Of a stretch of 64,000 bases of DNA, positions 20,225 through 32,499 are shown one piece after another; position 1 is the stretch's first letter; each line of letters opens with the position of its first letter. The position numbers and the translations under genes were made by a program. Below the pieces are notes generated by a model. It did no database searches. It saw only the letters and a list, made by a program, of their open reading frames with translations, and was not told where the DNA came from. The DNA is from Eutreptiella sp. 'Long Island Sound 2002' (taxonomy: Eukaryota > Euglenozoa > Euglenophyceae > Eutreptiales > Eutreptiaceae), in NCBI GenBank assembly GCA_964036045.1, contig OZ038383.1, positions 67,957,725 through 68,021,724 of the forward strand, written 5' to 3'.

Positions 20225-23191
20225 TAACGCGTTCCCGTGGGGAGCCTGGCCATGGGACGCTGCGGTGGACAAGTGCAAGCAAGCAGACAGGCAAAGCACT
20301 GCGCTCACAGGGGCATCATCACGCTCGTGTCATGTGACATGTCATGTGACAAAGCGTTTCAGGATCCTTGCCACTCTGCAACGGGAGAACAAAAGTATGT
20401 GCAGCAACACATCAGGATGTGTACACATGGGGTTAAGACTGGACTGGGATAAGGGCATCACAGGACAATAGACACTCAATCCCAACTTGTATCCCAATCC
20501 CAGGTCCGACCCTCCAAGTGGGTGGTGGGGGCGGGGCCTAAAACACAACCTATGCCCTGCTCAGTCCGGACCCTGAAACCCTGCCAGTAGGGGAGGTGTC
20601 GCGCCCAGCCACAGGCGAGTTCCTGGAAACCAAGGGGCTCCAAGGCCTACCGACAGTGGCTACCCATGCTCTTCAAACGGCAGGTGCCAACTCCACTCTG
20701 AGCCAGAGGGATAGTCCCGCCATTATCCCCTAGGAGTCCGTAGCTGAAAATGGGCTGTTTCAGCCCAAAGTGGTATTAGCTCCGAAAACTCCAGAATTGA
20801 CCCCTTGTTCAGACCGGCCAGAGGTGGGGACGAGGTAACCGACCCTATGCCCTTCGAGTACGAACTATCTGGAACCCTCACCCAAACTGGTTCCCTCTGA
20901 AGCCCGGGCATTGGGGCACCACGGGTTCCTCAGGTGGGGTCATGATGCCAAAATCACCAAAATTGGCGTCATTCCCACGCGTGGCTTGCCCGGCCAGGGC
21001 AAGGCCAATGACTCACAGGTGAGGAGGCAGGACCTAGGACTCATATCTGAGTGCACGACTTGAAAGTGGGTCGGGATTCCTCATCGGCAGAGAGGTATGG
21101 GGCCGCCAATTGACCGCACGGGGGGGTGAAATTGGGGTCCCTAAAAGGGGGCATTTTGGCTGCTCAAAATGAGCCAAAATCCGGGGTATCCCCAATGGTA
21201 TATCTCCATGCCGCCTTGGAGATCAGATCTGCCATTCCATACGCGATCTACCAGGAGTCCAACGAAGATTTCCATGCACTTGGCCCTCAAAGATCTCCAT
21301 GCCACTCGGCGTGGTGAAAATTCTAATTGGGTCCACAAATGCCAAAATGGCAAAATTGTGCACACTCACTTTGGGCTAGCACCTTAACGAAGGTTGCTCC
21401 GCCTCGCCCACGTGGTGTGCGAACCATGGGGACCAATATCCATATCACCCATGTCATATATGGTCCATCGGTCCATCCGTCTGGCGTGCACGAGGGGGCT
21501 GAACATGGTGCACGGCGGGCAGAAAATGTGGAAAATTGCTCAAAATGGCCGAAAATGCGCACACTCATGGTTGGGGCAAATGAGGCACATGCCCGACTTG
21601 GACCGGAGTGTGCCATAGGATTGGTATCAAGTCATATGCGTCCAACATATCTTTTGGGCGTCGCCCAAACCCCTCCGGTTTTGGGAATGGCAGGGTCGCC
21701 AAGTGAGCCCATGATTTGGGATCGTCCCAAATTGGCAACATGGCGGCCACAGTATGCCAAGCCCAAGAGGAGTTGTTCGCCGGGTCCAAGATATGTTGGG
21801 CACCGAAGTATCTACCCTCAAAACATACTTGAGTCATGATGTCAATTGGGCGCAACGTTGAGATACACGGTCGCCACTTGACATCATGACGGCCGAAAAA
21901 CAGCAATATTGGCGAACAACCAGGCAAAGATGCCTTGAAAACTACACAAATATATTATAATATCTTTGGCTTGGATTGAGTAATCGACTAATCCTTCTAA
22001 AAGAATTGACTCGACACCAATGAGCTTCGATTCCAAATATGTGCTCCACTTCGGGCGCTTTGGAAGGTTGCGCGCGCTGCCTCCCAAGTGGGCACATGCA
22101 AATATGGAAAATCGTAAAAAAACACACCTTGCTCGCAACGCATCGCTTCGGGAGCGCTCCACAAGCGTCCCTTCACGAAATTTAGGCTTGCGAGTGTTGG
22201 TTGGGAGTACAATGAAGGGCCTCGTGTGATGTGGGGTCCATTGGCGGGTTAGTCTTGGAATGGTGCACCCGCCAAATGGGCACGTGATATGACACCAAAT
22301 ATGGCATACAACCCTACCCTCGCCTTCTACACCCAACCTAGTGGCCCAGAACCAAAGTATGCCTATATTCTACAGTAACCCTGGTCCCTTAACAGGCATG
22401 CAAGTGCTTTGGTCGAAAATCGACCTCACTTCGGAAAGCCGAATTTTAGCATGCACGCAAAATATGTTGCCAGTATATATATGGAGATCATATATGTACT
22501 ATCCGGGGAAGACAAGTGATATGCCCCGGATGTAGAGGCAAGCAAAGAGGGAGAAAACGCCAACTCAACATACACGTACTTGGACGCCAAGTACGTGAAA
22601 AAGCGCACTTCTTGGAGAACACTCAAAAAAAATAACCCTTTGGGTCTATGGAGTTGGGATCCCTTGGCCTCATCCTATGACTATGGGGGGCAAAACGTCA
22701 TACACAGAGCCTATGAGGCACGCTAGTTCGCCCTTGGCCGCTTCAATCCTCGTAACCCTTGTTATTTCACTTGGGGGTTCAAAGCGCCTTCGGCCGCCCA
22801 GATTTTCTGTGAAAAATCTCGGACGCGATGCGTTCTATGAAGGAAAAAATTGCGGATCACTCGAAGACTGTTTCAGTCTTAACTTCAAGAAAGATCGCTC
22901 TACAGAATTATGTAATGCAGTGCACGGAACGGGCGACGTCTGGCGGCGATTTCACGACAATTAGAAATCGCGGTAGAAATCGGGTATTTCACCGATTTCT
23001 AACCGCAAATCGACCAAGACAGTAAAATTATGGTAATTCCACATCGACTAAATGGATAGAAATCGGATTCCAGATTTCGCGGGTTAGAGAACAGGGATAT
23101 CACGCTGACAGCCGGTGTCAACGGCTTCCGCACGGGTGTGACGGCTCACAGGCCTCCGGGCCATGGGCCATAGGTTCTGGGTACCGCTTCA
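20225..23191 (-). repeat. Element B 3' LTR (2,967 bp)
   Basis: Reads TGAAGCGG...GCGTTA on the minus strand; the terminal CA has mutated to TA. It matches 36314-39287 and shares only its two ends with the LTRs of A. The putative self-primer site is at 20351-20361. Next to it a 12-bp unit (TGTCACATGACA) is doubled, which distinguishes B LTRs from A LTRs. Confidence 0.92.
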
Positions 23192-23202
23192 CCCCCCTCC
23201 TT
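23192..23202 (-). promoter_or_regulatory. Element B polypurine tract
   Basis: On the minus strand AAGGAGGGGGG directly precedes the 3' LTR. The same tract precedes the A 3' LTR. This is where plus-strand DNA synthesis would be primed. Confidence 0.7.
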
Positions 23203-24681
23203 AGAGCAAACCCTCGAGGGGGCTCGAAAACACCCAAGCATGGCAGCGGGTACCCAGGACCATACCCTGAAGGGGGGGGGTGTCCATCCTCACTTCAGGC
23301 CGATTTGCGGGTTAGGCTGCCCAGTACAATCCCACAGTAAGACAGGTACGGTGCTGTAGCTGTTTGTAACTGCAAGTATAGTATCAGGTATCAAGTCCCG
23401 GGTCCTGGCGGCGATTGTTCGGCATCCAAAGGACCAGTTAACCCATACCAGGCGCACCGGGTGCCGGCTGCGACGGTCACTACCACAGTGGCAGTGGCAT
23501 ACACGGCCAACATAGGCGTCCGTCGACGACCGAGGTGGTCCCACAGGGCGAAAGCGACCACAAAGATCCATCAGGCTACCCCAGGCTTCCCAAGGCCGCA
23601 GCCTGGGGGAGAGTCCCCACGGGTCCTTCCCTGGGCGCACCATGTCGATATCCACGACGCAAGTCCAGAGTGGTAAAGTCGAACGAGCTCCTCCATAAGG
23701 GATCGGGCATCAAGGCCGTCTTTTCCCTCGCCCCATTAGCACGAAGGCCATGCATGAGGGAGTCCTCATGCAGTCTGGACAGAGGCGTCGACTCCTCAAA
23801 CCACCAGTTTCCCAGGCAGACTGACCGAGGTCAGGACACCGGAGGTCGCCACCCGACTGCAACTGCGTCTGCGAGTCGGTAGGCTCACACTGGGACTGAC
23901 AGTGGCGGACCGCTGGGAGTGTAGTCAGGCAACTGGGCTTCCCGCCTGGCGCCATCAGGATCTCAGCACATCACAGCCACTAGGGCACACGGTATCACGG
24001 GCACTCAAACAGAAGAATCTGTACTTAGGTACTGGTCCAGGCTGGACCTTATGTAAGAGCATGTACACGGCGACTCAGGGCGCCTCCGTATTCGATTGAC
24101 ATCCCCTCTGGGGGGGAAAAACAGTCCATACTTCGGTGATGGGCTGACACTACGCAACATACAGATGCACATATCCTGGGGGGCAGAAAAGTAAGCAATA
24201 AACGGGGTAAATAGGCGTGTAAACACACTCTGGACAGAGCGCGAAACCACGCCCCGGTTAGGATAAGGCATATGCAGGAGGGTGGACAGGAAAACGCCTG
24301 AGTTCAGGCCATATATAGTCTGCAGACACACGTAGACTGGTCCGGATCCCGCAAGTGCCATGGGACCAGACCACACACCCAAAAATCGCAGTGCCGATGA
24401 CAGCGGCATCTGTTGCGCAACGTCGTATGGGCTTCAAGGCCCTAAGAGCTCAGGGAAATGTCAAGGTCAGTCGCCCTGCCTGGTTTCCCAGGGATTCAGC
24501 AGGCGAGGAGTGACAAATGGGAGCGGAAGAGAGGGGCCATCCTCCTCTGGATTCAGCAGGGGGGGTATATGGCCACTCTGATGGCAGGTCACCGAAAGAT
24601 GGAAGAGAGCAAGCAAGTGAGGGACGATCCGTCGACCTAACAAGCGCTCAAAATGCATCAGGAAAGAGCTCAGGGCGGTGA
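23203..24681 (-). other. Element B 3' region after pol, with two conserved small frames
   Basis: About 1.5 kb between the integrase stop and the polypurine tract. In one frame two open stretches follow each other, 23955-23710 (81 aa, starts MAPGGKPSCLTTL) and 23655-23290 (121 aa, contains MVRPGKDPWGLSP and YVGRVCHCHCG), separated by a TGA. Element A has both, in the same frame and at the same spacing, with only about a tenth of residues changed. There is no recognisable domain. They may be remnants of a third gene or simply reflect DNA similarity. Confidence 0.4.
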
Positions 24682-26497
24682 TCAGGCGCCCCTGGCTGCA
24701 ATCCCCCGGGTGAGTGCTGCCAAGTCCGAGACATGGATCTTGGTCTTGTGCTTGCGGATGTAGTCCATGAAGGGGGTATTAATCCGCGACACGAACTAGG
24801 AGACGGGTTCCCAGGTGTCGTGGGACGGCCCATAGCCTCCCCAACGAGCCTTGAACTCCAGGCCTCCGGGTGCCGAGGCGTTCGGACGCTAGGCCAGGAT
24901 CCTCTCGACGGTATAGTCGTCCTGCTCAGCATAGTCGTCGTCCGAATCAGCCTCATGTGCAGCATAGTCCAGGGACACATGTTGGCCACGGAGGTCGGGT
25001 TCCCGCACACAGAGCTGACTCTTGTGGCGCTCCCGGAACTGTCCGTGACCGACCCTTGATGCGGTAGGTGTCCTCACCAATCCTGCGGACCACCTCTCCG
25101 GGTGTGAACCAGGTTTTGGTGCTGTGGGTGCCCATAGGGCGGGGTCTGATCACCCACACCGGGTCTCCCACCCTGAACTTTTGCGCTGTCGAGCTCGGGG
25201 CGGACTTCTGACGCTCAGCATGCTCCTTCTCGAGCTGCTGGCGGATGTCCCGCGTCGTTGCCCCTTGCCGCACAAAGAACTCCTTGGCGTCCATGGCCAT
25301 ACCATCACCAGACAAGGGAAGTCCCCGACCAAGGGGGTCCCTGCCGAGCAGAATCTGGTGAGGGGACAAACCACCCGGAGTGGGGGTGTCATGATGGGCC
25401 TTCAGAGCGGGCCACATCTCCTCAAACCAGTTCGGACGTGGATTGGTGATGTGAATCTTGCGCAGCTTCCCGAACAGCTGCCCTCCAGCCACTTCAGCCC
25501 GGCCAATGGACCGGCTGAGATAGGCGACGCTCTTGGCATGACGTATTCCCATGAGGGAACACATAGCCTTAAACCGGCCACCAGTAAACTGGGGCCATCG
25601 GTCACTGCAAATGGTGCGGGGAATGTCAAAGACGGTCAGCAAATGAGGAATCATCATGACTGCCACTTCGTTGGCAAGCAACCCCTTTTTGCATGCCGGA
25701 ACGGCTACTACGTAGCCGCTGTGGCGGTCCACACAAAGGACCACACAGTCAAAGGTCTCCTTGCCTATGTGAACTTCAGGCATGGAGAAGACGTCCATGG
25801 CCACGCTCTCCATGGGCTGGTCAGGCACCGGAGTCCATTGGGCTTCCTTCTTGACGTTCCGGTTGCTGGGATTGCAGGCCTGACAGACCAAGCAACCCTT
25901 CCTGACCTTCTTGATGGCAGTGTAGAGACCGATCTGGTCGATCTCAAACCGGCGCTGCATGTCCAGGGCTTGCTTCTTGACCCCTGGGTGCATCATGTGG
26001 TGGTGCAAAGCCTCACATAGCTCGAGCACTCAGGACTCTGGGACCAGCAGCTTACCATTCGGGTAGAGCTTGCCATCCTCCTCAGTCAGCCCCTTTGGCC
26101 ACTTCTGCCCGTCATCAGGGTCGGTCACAGCCCTGTATTCGGCCTCAAAGGCCTCGGACTTAGCGTAGTCGTCAGTCCAGTCGTCCTGGAGGCAAGATTC
26201 AGGGAAGAGGTGCTTGTCGGACTCAGCTCCATCAGGGGCGAGCACTCTGACCGCTCTGCCCATCCTCGTTCCGAGGGGGGCATCCGCAGCCATGACGACG
26301 AAGCATTTGACACCCTCCTCCTCCATCAGGCGCTCCATTTCTATGATCCTCTTGGCCTCAGCGGTCTCAGCCTCATCGCCATGGGCAGACACGTCCGTCA
26401 TGCCCTTGCTGGCGGGATAGGCCCACCTACTGAGACAGTCCGCCACGGTGTTGTCCTTGCCAGGAACATACACAACCGTGAGGTCGAACTTGGCCAA
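24682..26497 (-). pseudogene. pol: Element B: integrase with chromodomain
   Basis: Reads from MAKFDLTVVYVPGKDN (end of RNase H, 26497) through a His/Cys zinc-binding region (HHHMMHPG, CLVCQACN), the catalytic core (MDVFSMPE, TICSDRWPQF, RAEVAGG) with Asp, Asp and Glu present, a C-terminal SH3-like region (DPVWVIRP, WFTPGEVVRRIG) and a chromodomain (YTVERILA, HDTWEP). An in-frame TGA at 26030-26032 replaces the CGA of A (PES-R-VLEL), and a TAG follows TWEPVS near the end. The integrase inserts element DNA; chromodomains direct it to marked chromatin. Confidence 0.88.
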
Positions 26498-26501
26498 GGT
26501 C

Positions 26502-27989
26502 TCATGCCATCTTGCCCGTCGGGAGGCGGGACCTGAGGGGATTGTCCACGTGCTCCTTGTGCCACGACTGCAGACTCCGATGGTCCGTGCACACGGTGAC
26601 GGGATGGAGGGCTATGTACCCAGCCCATTTCCTGAGAGCCATGACGATGGCATACGCCTCCTTTTCTCGGGGCGTCCACGTCCGTCTCTGGCCTTCCGCC
26701 AGGACTCGGCTCCAGAAGGCCACTGGCACGTGCCTCCAATCGTCAAGCACTTCTTCCAACACAGCGCCAACGGCGTAGTCGGAAGCGTCGGTGCGCAGGA
26801 CGAACCCTCGGTCAGGATCCACGAGGTGCAGACCCACTGCGGATAGCAGCGCCTGCTTCATTCCCTCAAAGGCACGGTCGGACTCATCATTCCAGACCAG
26901 AGCCTTCTTGGACCCCTTCTTGGTCTCCTCTCGGTTGCCCTTGAGCATGGTCGTCATGGGGGCTGCATACTTGGCATACATCTTGATATACCCCGAGTAG
27001 TATTTGCAGAACCGCAAGTACGCCCGTAGCTCAGAGACCAGTTTGGGCTTCTCCCAGTGCTCGATCGCAGCCACCTTGCCAGGTATGGGCTTCTGCTGCC
27101 CGTTCCCGACTACGTGGCCAGCGAAGACCACCTCGCTTATCGCAATTATGGTCTTGTCACTGCTGCCCGTGAGTTTGTGCCGAACCAGAAGGTCCAGCAC
27201 TCAGGTGACGTCCCTCTCATGTGCCTCCAGGAGCTCCTCATAGCTCATACTGGGGTCCCCGGACGCGATGATGACGTCGTCCACGAAGGGGTCCGCAGAG
27301 TCACGCACTGGCTCAAGCAGGATCTCCAGCATCCGCTGAAAAGCCGCATTGCCGTTGGTAACGCCCATGGGCATCACCTTCCACTGGAGAGGTCCAAGTG
27401 GGGTGCTCATGGCTGTGCAGGCACGGGACTCCTCAGCGAGAGGCATCTGATGATAACCGTGTTTCAGGTCAATCACCGTGAAGATCCTCCGCCGGTGTTG
27501 TTTTTGCAGCATGTCCTCAATGACGGGCAGCGTATAGCTGTCATGCTGCGTTTGGGCATTTAGGCCGCGGTAGTCGACCACGAGCCGCCACTCACAGGCC
27601 ACCTTCTTGGGGACGACGAAGCACGGGGAGGCCCACTCAGAGTGGCACGGCTCAAGCCAGCCTCTCTCGATGAAATCACGGAGGCTCTTCTCCATGGCTT
27701 CCTTCCTCTCGCCCCTCAGGGCAAACTCCCGGTGTCGATACACACGGGGGTCCGGCTTCAGCCGTATCTTGGCCTCGCCATACGCTCCACGCACCGGTGG
27801 GGTAAACACAGGTTTTCCGCTGAAGAAGGTATCGCCATACTTCTGCTTCAGCCTGGCCCTCAATGCCTGGATCTTGGGGCAATCATCGGACTCCGCCTTG
27901 GCTTTTCCGGGCACCTGGACCACTGAGCTTACTTGAGGGGTAGCGACCCCACTCTGTTTCGGCTCAGTTGGTCTTCCCAGGTGGCCCAA
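26502..27989 (-). pseudogene. pol: Element B: reverse transcriptase and RNase H
   Basis: The RT contains FVVPKKVACEWRLVVDYRGLN, VIDLKHGYHQMPL (motif A), PMGVTNGNAAFQ and FVDDVIIASG (motif C, both Asp present). RNase H contains RTDASDYAVGAVLE, REKEAYAIVMALRKW and CTDHRSLQSW, so its acidic residues are kept. A TGA at 27201-27203 interrupts the RT where A has AGG. After EHVDN an extra C in CCCC shifts the frame before RRARWHETLAKFDL, so RNase H and integrase are out of frame. Otherwise the domain is complete. Confidence 0.9.
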
Positions 27990-28655
27990 AGGGCCATCTC
28001 AGGTCTTGCCTCGGAACAAGTCACCGTAGGTGGGTGGGTTTCCGCCGATTGGCCCGTCCTGGCTGGACATGTGGTCCAGCACCCTCTTTACGAAGGTATC
28101 CCCATCATAGGAACCGGAGACGATGGAATCCACTTCCCACCAGGCTTTGTCCTGGCCTTTGCCCTCACGCTGGCTTCCCCAGTCGTGAAAGGGCTGATCC
28201 ATATACCCCTGAACCAGATCCAACTCCTCTTCAGTGAGGGGGTCCTCCGATTGTCCCATGTCAACCGGGGAAACCGCAAAGCATTGCCTCCAGGGCTCCG
28301 CTATGATGCGGTTGACACACACCAAGTCTGTGGTGTTGGCCTGTTCAAGGCCCCCATCCACAAAGTGGAATTCCGTTGGCCATCTCTGGGGTGGCATGGG
28401 CTGTCCCTTAGCGTCCTGATAGACACTCTCTCCAGCCGGTAGGACGACCTTGTTTAAGGTCATGTTGGTCAATGAGACCACTCAATGTCGGGTGCTCTCC
28501 TCCTCGGTGCATCCCATAGGAACAACCAGCACTGCCTTGGAGCGGTCCTTGCGAATCTTCGCTACCGCCCTGGGAATGTCCCATCGGGGGCAATGGATCC
28601 ACATCAAACCCTGATGCGGACCCCAGTGCTTCTCCCACGCGGAGTCCTGGGCGCT
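27990..28655 (-). pseudogene. pol: Element B: Pol segment between protease and RT
   Basis: Acidic segment of about 220 codons (VSLTNMTLNKVVLPAGES, LTEEELDLVQGYMDQ) linking protease to RT and present in A with the same order. It is not a catalytic domain I recognise. Stops: TGA at 28482-28484 where A has TGG (STRDW), and TGA after FRGKT where A has AGA. Confidence 0.7.
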
Positions 28656-29630
28656 TCAGTACTTCTCACAAACCCGAAGATGGGCGGAGGTTCCTGAAGA
28701 GAGCGCATCCAGGGCAAGATCCGAAGCTCCCAGGTCCGCAACCACTCGGCTCGCCACTTCCGGCATTAAACCGTACTCCTGGTTTGCTGGCCCGGTTGGC
28801 TCAGTGCCCAGCGCGGCCACTTCGAGCTGATTGCGTTCTGGGTGGATCCATTGGCACTCCACATGATGCTCGGGTGACGAAAGCCACGACAGCTGGTCGT
28901 CCTGGTACAGGGTCATTGAGGCCTGGGCCGGGAGAACGCCGGAGTCCGTCTCCATCATGAAGTCGTAACCAACGATCATGTCCCAGTCAATCTCGGCCTC
29001 GTACAAGCAACCTTGCAGGAGGATTTCCTTGCCGAGGTCCGGGCAGATCAGCTCACGGTGGTTCACAAACTGCAGCCCAATGGTCGCTTCCTTCGTGCCT
29101 CCCACCATGTACTGGCCGTCCGCCACCTTCAGCCTGACAGGCTTCCGACTGTCGGTCAAACACTCTGGCGGAAGTAGGCCAGCCTTGACCAAGCTGACCT
29201 GAGCTCCCGTGTCGACCAACACGTCGAAGACCTTCTCCGATTGCCCGCATAAGGCACGGACCTCAAGGTGCAACTGCCGCTCACGCCCAACGCGGCGCAC
29301 GGCGTGCAAGCTTGAGATCTCCGGCCGTTCCAGAAGCTCAACAAGCGACTGGTGCAGGTCGTGGACAATGGGCTCAGGCTGCCCATCTGCAGCATCCAGC
29401 TGCCGTCCGGGTGATCCCCCGATACTCTCGGATATATCTTGAAGCACATCAAATACATTCTTGGTCGCGAAGGATGGACGGGTGCAAGGGTTCGTGCCTT
29501 CACTTGCCCTCAGCCCGCCACCGCGACTGTCTTTCGCTTTGGGCGCTGGACCGGGCCTTCCGCCCGCGGCAGTCCCTTTTGTGCTTATCTTCTCCCGACT
29601 GGGATGGTGTGGCGCTTCCCACGACACCAT
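28656..29630 (-). CDS. pol: Element B: aspartic protease
   Basis: An open stretch of 324 codons. The retropepsin active site is FDVLVDTGAQVSLV (Asp-Thr-Gly-Ala present), followed by a flap-like region and DWDMIVGYDFMM, which matches the conserved Gly-Asp-Phe block of gypsy proteases. The N-terminal third is Ser/Gly/Lys-rich linker. It ends at a TGA after RVCEKY; A has TAG at the same codon, so either an ancestral TGG was hit twice or a stop is original. The protease cuts the Gag-Pol precursor in the virus-like particle. Confidence 0.82.
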   Translation of the reverse strand: MVSWEAPHHPSREKISTKGTAAGGRPGPAPKAKDSRGGGLRASEGTNPCTRPSFATKNVFDVLQDISESIGGSPGRQLDAADGQPEPIVHDLHQSLVELLERPEISSLHAVRRVGRERQLHLEVRALCGQSEKVFDVLVDTGAQVSLVKAGLLPPECLTDSRKPVRLKVADGQYMVGGTKEATIGLQFVNHRELICPDLGKEILLQGCLYEAEIDWDMIVGYDFMMETDSGVLPAQASMTLYQDDQLSWLSSPEHHVECQWIHPERNQLEVAALGTEPTGPANQEYGLMPEVASRVVADLGASDLALDALSSGTSAHLRVCEKY

Positions 29631-29673
29631 CCTGCGACCGCCCTAGCTGGGGCCCTTGGCTGCAGGGGCTCCG

Positions 29674-29976
29674 CTAAGGGGCATCGGTTGTGGTGGTAGT
29701 AGGGGGACTCTCCTTCGCCTCAACCTCATTGACACCCTTCTTCTTTCCAATTTTACTATTCTTCTTGTCCTTGTCCTCGTTCTCGTCGTTCTCTTTGTTC
29801 TCCTTGTTCTTGTCGCCCGACCTGGGGACCCAGTTCCTGTTGATCTCCTGGATCTCCTTGGCCAACTCGGTCCCTACCGACATCAGCTTGGAGAGCTCGT
29901 CCTTGTCGACCTCCACTTTGGTCTCCCGGATACCCGCGGGTGCACGCTTCGTCGACCCGTGCACCTTCTTGTAGGC
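29674..29976 (-). pseudogene. gag: Element B: Lys/Glu/Asn-rich segment after the Gag stop
   Basis: Lies in the Gag frame directly beyond the TAG that follows the zinc knuckle (DT-stop-AYK). It reads KVHGSTKRAPAGIRETKVEV and then a charged run (NKENKENDENEDKDKK) to TAG at 29674-29676. The same TAG, followed by the same coding-like sequence, occurs in A (42210-42212), which could mean translational readthrough from Gag into Pol. Confidence 0.5.
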
Positions 29977-31464
29977 CTATGTGTCGGCCTGGTGGATGGG
30001 GCGTGTCCAGTGGTCATGGTTGAACCCTTTGTTCCTCCCATAACACACGAAACAGCCCTGAGGGTGAGCTCGTATGAAATCCCCAAAGGACAGCGGAGGG
30101 TTGCCAATGCGGCGGGGGTCCTTCTTCTCCTTCTTCTTCCAACCCTGCTGCAGGGGGTTCCAGCTTCCCCGGTTACTCCCCGCGTTCCGGTTGTTGGCCA
30201 CGAAGGCACAAACGGCCATCTTGGCGGGCTCATCGTCGTCGTCATCGTCGACGAGAGCTTCGTCGCCATCGGCTCCCGCTGGGTCCATGGCAGCTTCCCC
30301 GCCAGGGCCCTCGCCAACGTAGTTGACGTCACGGTCGCCGGGCCTCAACCCGCGGGTGTGGTGGAGGTTCCGGTACTCCTTGAGTACCTCCTCTCCAACC
30401 CACTCCAGGATCTCGTCGCAGCTCATCCGCGCCAGAAAGGCCTGCAGACGGATGGTCTGGCCGCTCACGTCACACTCATCAAGGCGCCACATCGCGGATC
30501 TCTGGCGATCGCCTGTGACGGTGATGAGGAGGGCGTTCCGCAGGGAGTGCCGGGCCACGTTCTTCCTTGTCCAAGCCACCACGTTCATATGATACTACTT
30601 GGGGAGCATCATCTTGACCGTGTGGTTGGACTTGGCCCTCTTGGCTTCCTCCTTGGTGACTCTCTTGATCCATGCTTCCGGTCGCATGGAGAGCAGGCGG
30701 GCCTGCTCGTCACCCTCATTCCGATCCTCCGCGTTGCGGCGAAAGAGAGTGTATTGCCCCCGGAAGTGCCGCCAATCTCGTAGGCGGATCTCCCGTCCAT
30801 CATGCTGAAGCTTGATGGACTTCCACCGCTTGGCAGCCACCTGCGGAGCGTCCACCCGCTCCTGCTCGTTGAGCCACTTCTTGGCTTCCTTGAGGGTCTT
30901 TATTTTTCCCTCCTTGGTCGCCACGAAGTATAAGTCTTGGAGCACTTCCGGCAGGCTGTACCTGAACCGTTTGAAGACATATCTCTCCGCATCTGCGGGA
31001 TCCATGTCTTCAGTGACGGTCACCCCCCAATCGTCCAGCTTCTCCAAGAAGCGGTCGAGGTTGAGGCAGTTGCCATCGTACATGGGGGGCTTGGTGTCCT
31101 TCAGGTCTTCCCACACGGCGGCAGCCGCGGCCTTAGAGACCATGAACGCCGGCCGCGAGGTCGACCGAGGTTCGCATTGGCGTCCCCGACGGACTCCCAC
31201 GGCTGCCACTTCCTTCCCCTCCACGGTATCCGTGTGCCTACGCCGTGGTTCCTCCATGTACGCTGAACCTAGATGTTCACGCCGTACTCCTTCCCTGTAT
31301 GCCTCCTCATCACGGCGCAGGCAGCTGCGTTCAGCGGCCTCCCGTCGTACACCACGCAGCGGAGTAATGCCGAACTCCTCGCCTCCGTTGACATCCCACT
31401 CCACGTCTCCTCCGGGGACCCCATCCCTGAGTCCACCATAACGCCCGCCAACCATTGGGATTGG
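29977..31464 (-). pseudogene. gag: Element B: Gag capsid and zinc knuckle
   Basis: Capsid part 31464-30595: KPPMYDGNCLNLDRFLEKLDDW is the PPxYxG...FL pattern of retrotransposon capsids, followed by WLNEQERVDAPQVA and FRGQYTLFRRN. TAG at 30595-30597 replaces GAG of A; reading continues in 30588-29977 to the nucleocapsid, which has CFVCYGRNKGFNHDHWTR, a zinc knuckle in which the last Cys is Arg (A keeps Cys). D is inserted at 31465 between PAPEPI and GGRYGG, so the N-terminal Gag continues beyond 33419. Confidence 0.85.
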
Positions 31465-31733
31465 TAAGGCAGAGATAACAGCGGCAACGGCGCGATCGCA
31501 AATCCGGCAGAGCAACAAAGCCAAATCAGGACATTAAATCCATACCAGAGGGGTCTGTGATGAAAAGGAGAACACAGACCCATAGAACAATCAAAGGCGC
31601 ATCAGCCTACATTATAAAATCCAACGATTTGCAATTGCATCCGAACTACAATCCCCAGGTCCACGTCAGCCCTATCTAGGGCCGTAGGCCAATCCTAGGG
31701 TCCCATTGGGTCAAGTCCTGCTGGTCTGCTGCA
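31465..31733 (-). repeat. Element D 3' LTR
   Basis: On the minus strand begins TGCAGCAGACC and ends CTGCCTTA. It is 269 bp, with three substitutions relative to 33151-33419 (near 31580, 31594 and 31713). Confidence 0.93.
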
Positions 31734-32499
31734 CGCCCCTCCAAGTCAGAACCAGGGGCTGGGTCTGACTGACAACCCATAGCGACCAATGGCAGACCTG
31801 ACATGCCTGGCAGGATCAGAACAGAAACCCAAAAACAGCACAAACACACCCATGCAACCAAAAAAAAATTTTTTTTTTTTCTGACAGCAAATCATGGGCA
31901 AAGCACAACAAAACTGCTGTGAATCCATCGCCTGGAGCACGTACAGCACCTGTGACAGAACCCTGCCTGCAGTGGGACTGTGCCTGACGCTGTCTTAACC
32001 TGTCCTGTTACCCAGAGATCCGAATTCTGACGTCAGGGGGAATTGGACTGCCTTGATGGCTTGATTGCCCCCAGCCGCACGCAGACCTGTACACAAGCAG
32101 ACAGGGAGGAACGTAGCAAACCCCACTCTGTCAAACAGTCGGGACACAAAACAGAAGGAGGTAGGACAGAGGGGAAGGAAAAACACAATACTGCAACTCT
32201 GCAACGGTCGGGTGGGGGGGTCTCAAGATCTCAGATCAGCGGCAGGTCCCATTAAAAAATAGGAAAAAAAATCAGAGCAAGTACTGTGCATCCGCAGCAC
32301 CCCCCCCCCCGCCACTGCGGTTGGGAGTCCAGGACCTGTCGCTGTCCCTCACCTGACACCCTGTCCCATGTCTGGGGATGGACGTGTCGATTATGATCCT
32401 CCACGGTATCCTGCGACTATCGCCTCGACGGTGTCCCCGGAGCCCCGGTTTGCCCTGTCCAGAGCCCAGACCAAAAAATAGCAAGACCATGCAGAGTTG
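31734..32499 (-). other. Element D non-coding 3' region
   Basis: No ORF of note. It contains an A9T12 run at about 31860-31880 and a run of 13 C at about 32300-32312. On the minus strand a G-rich GGAGGGGCG directly before the 3' LTR may be the polypurine tract. Confidence 0.55.
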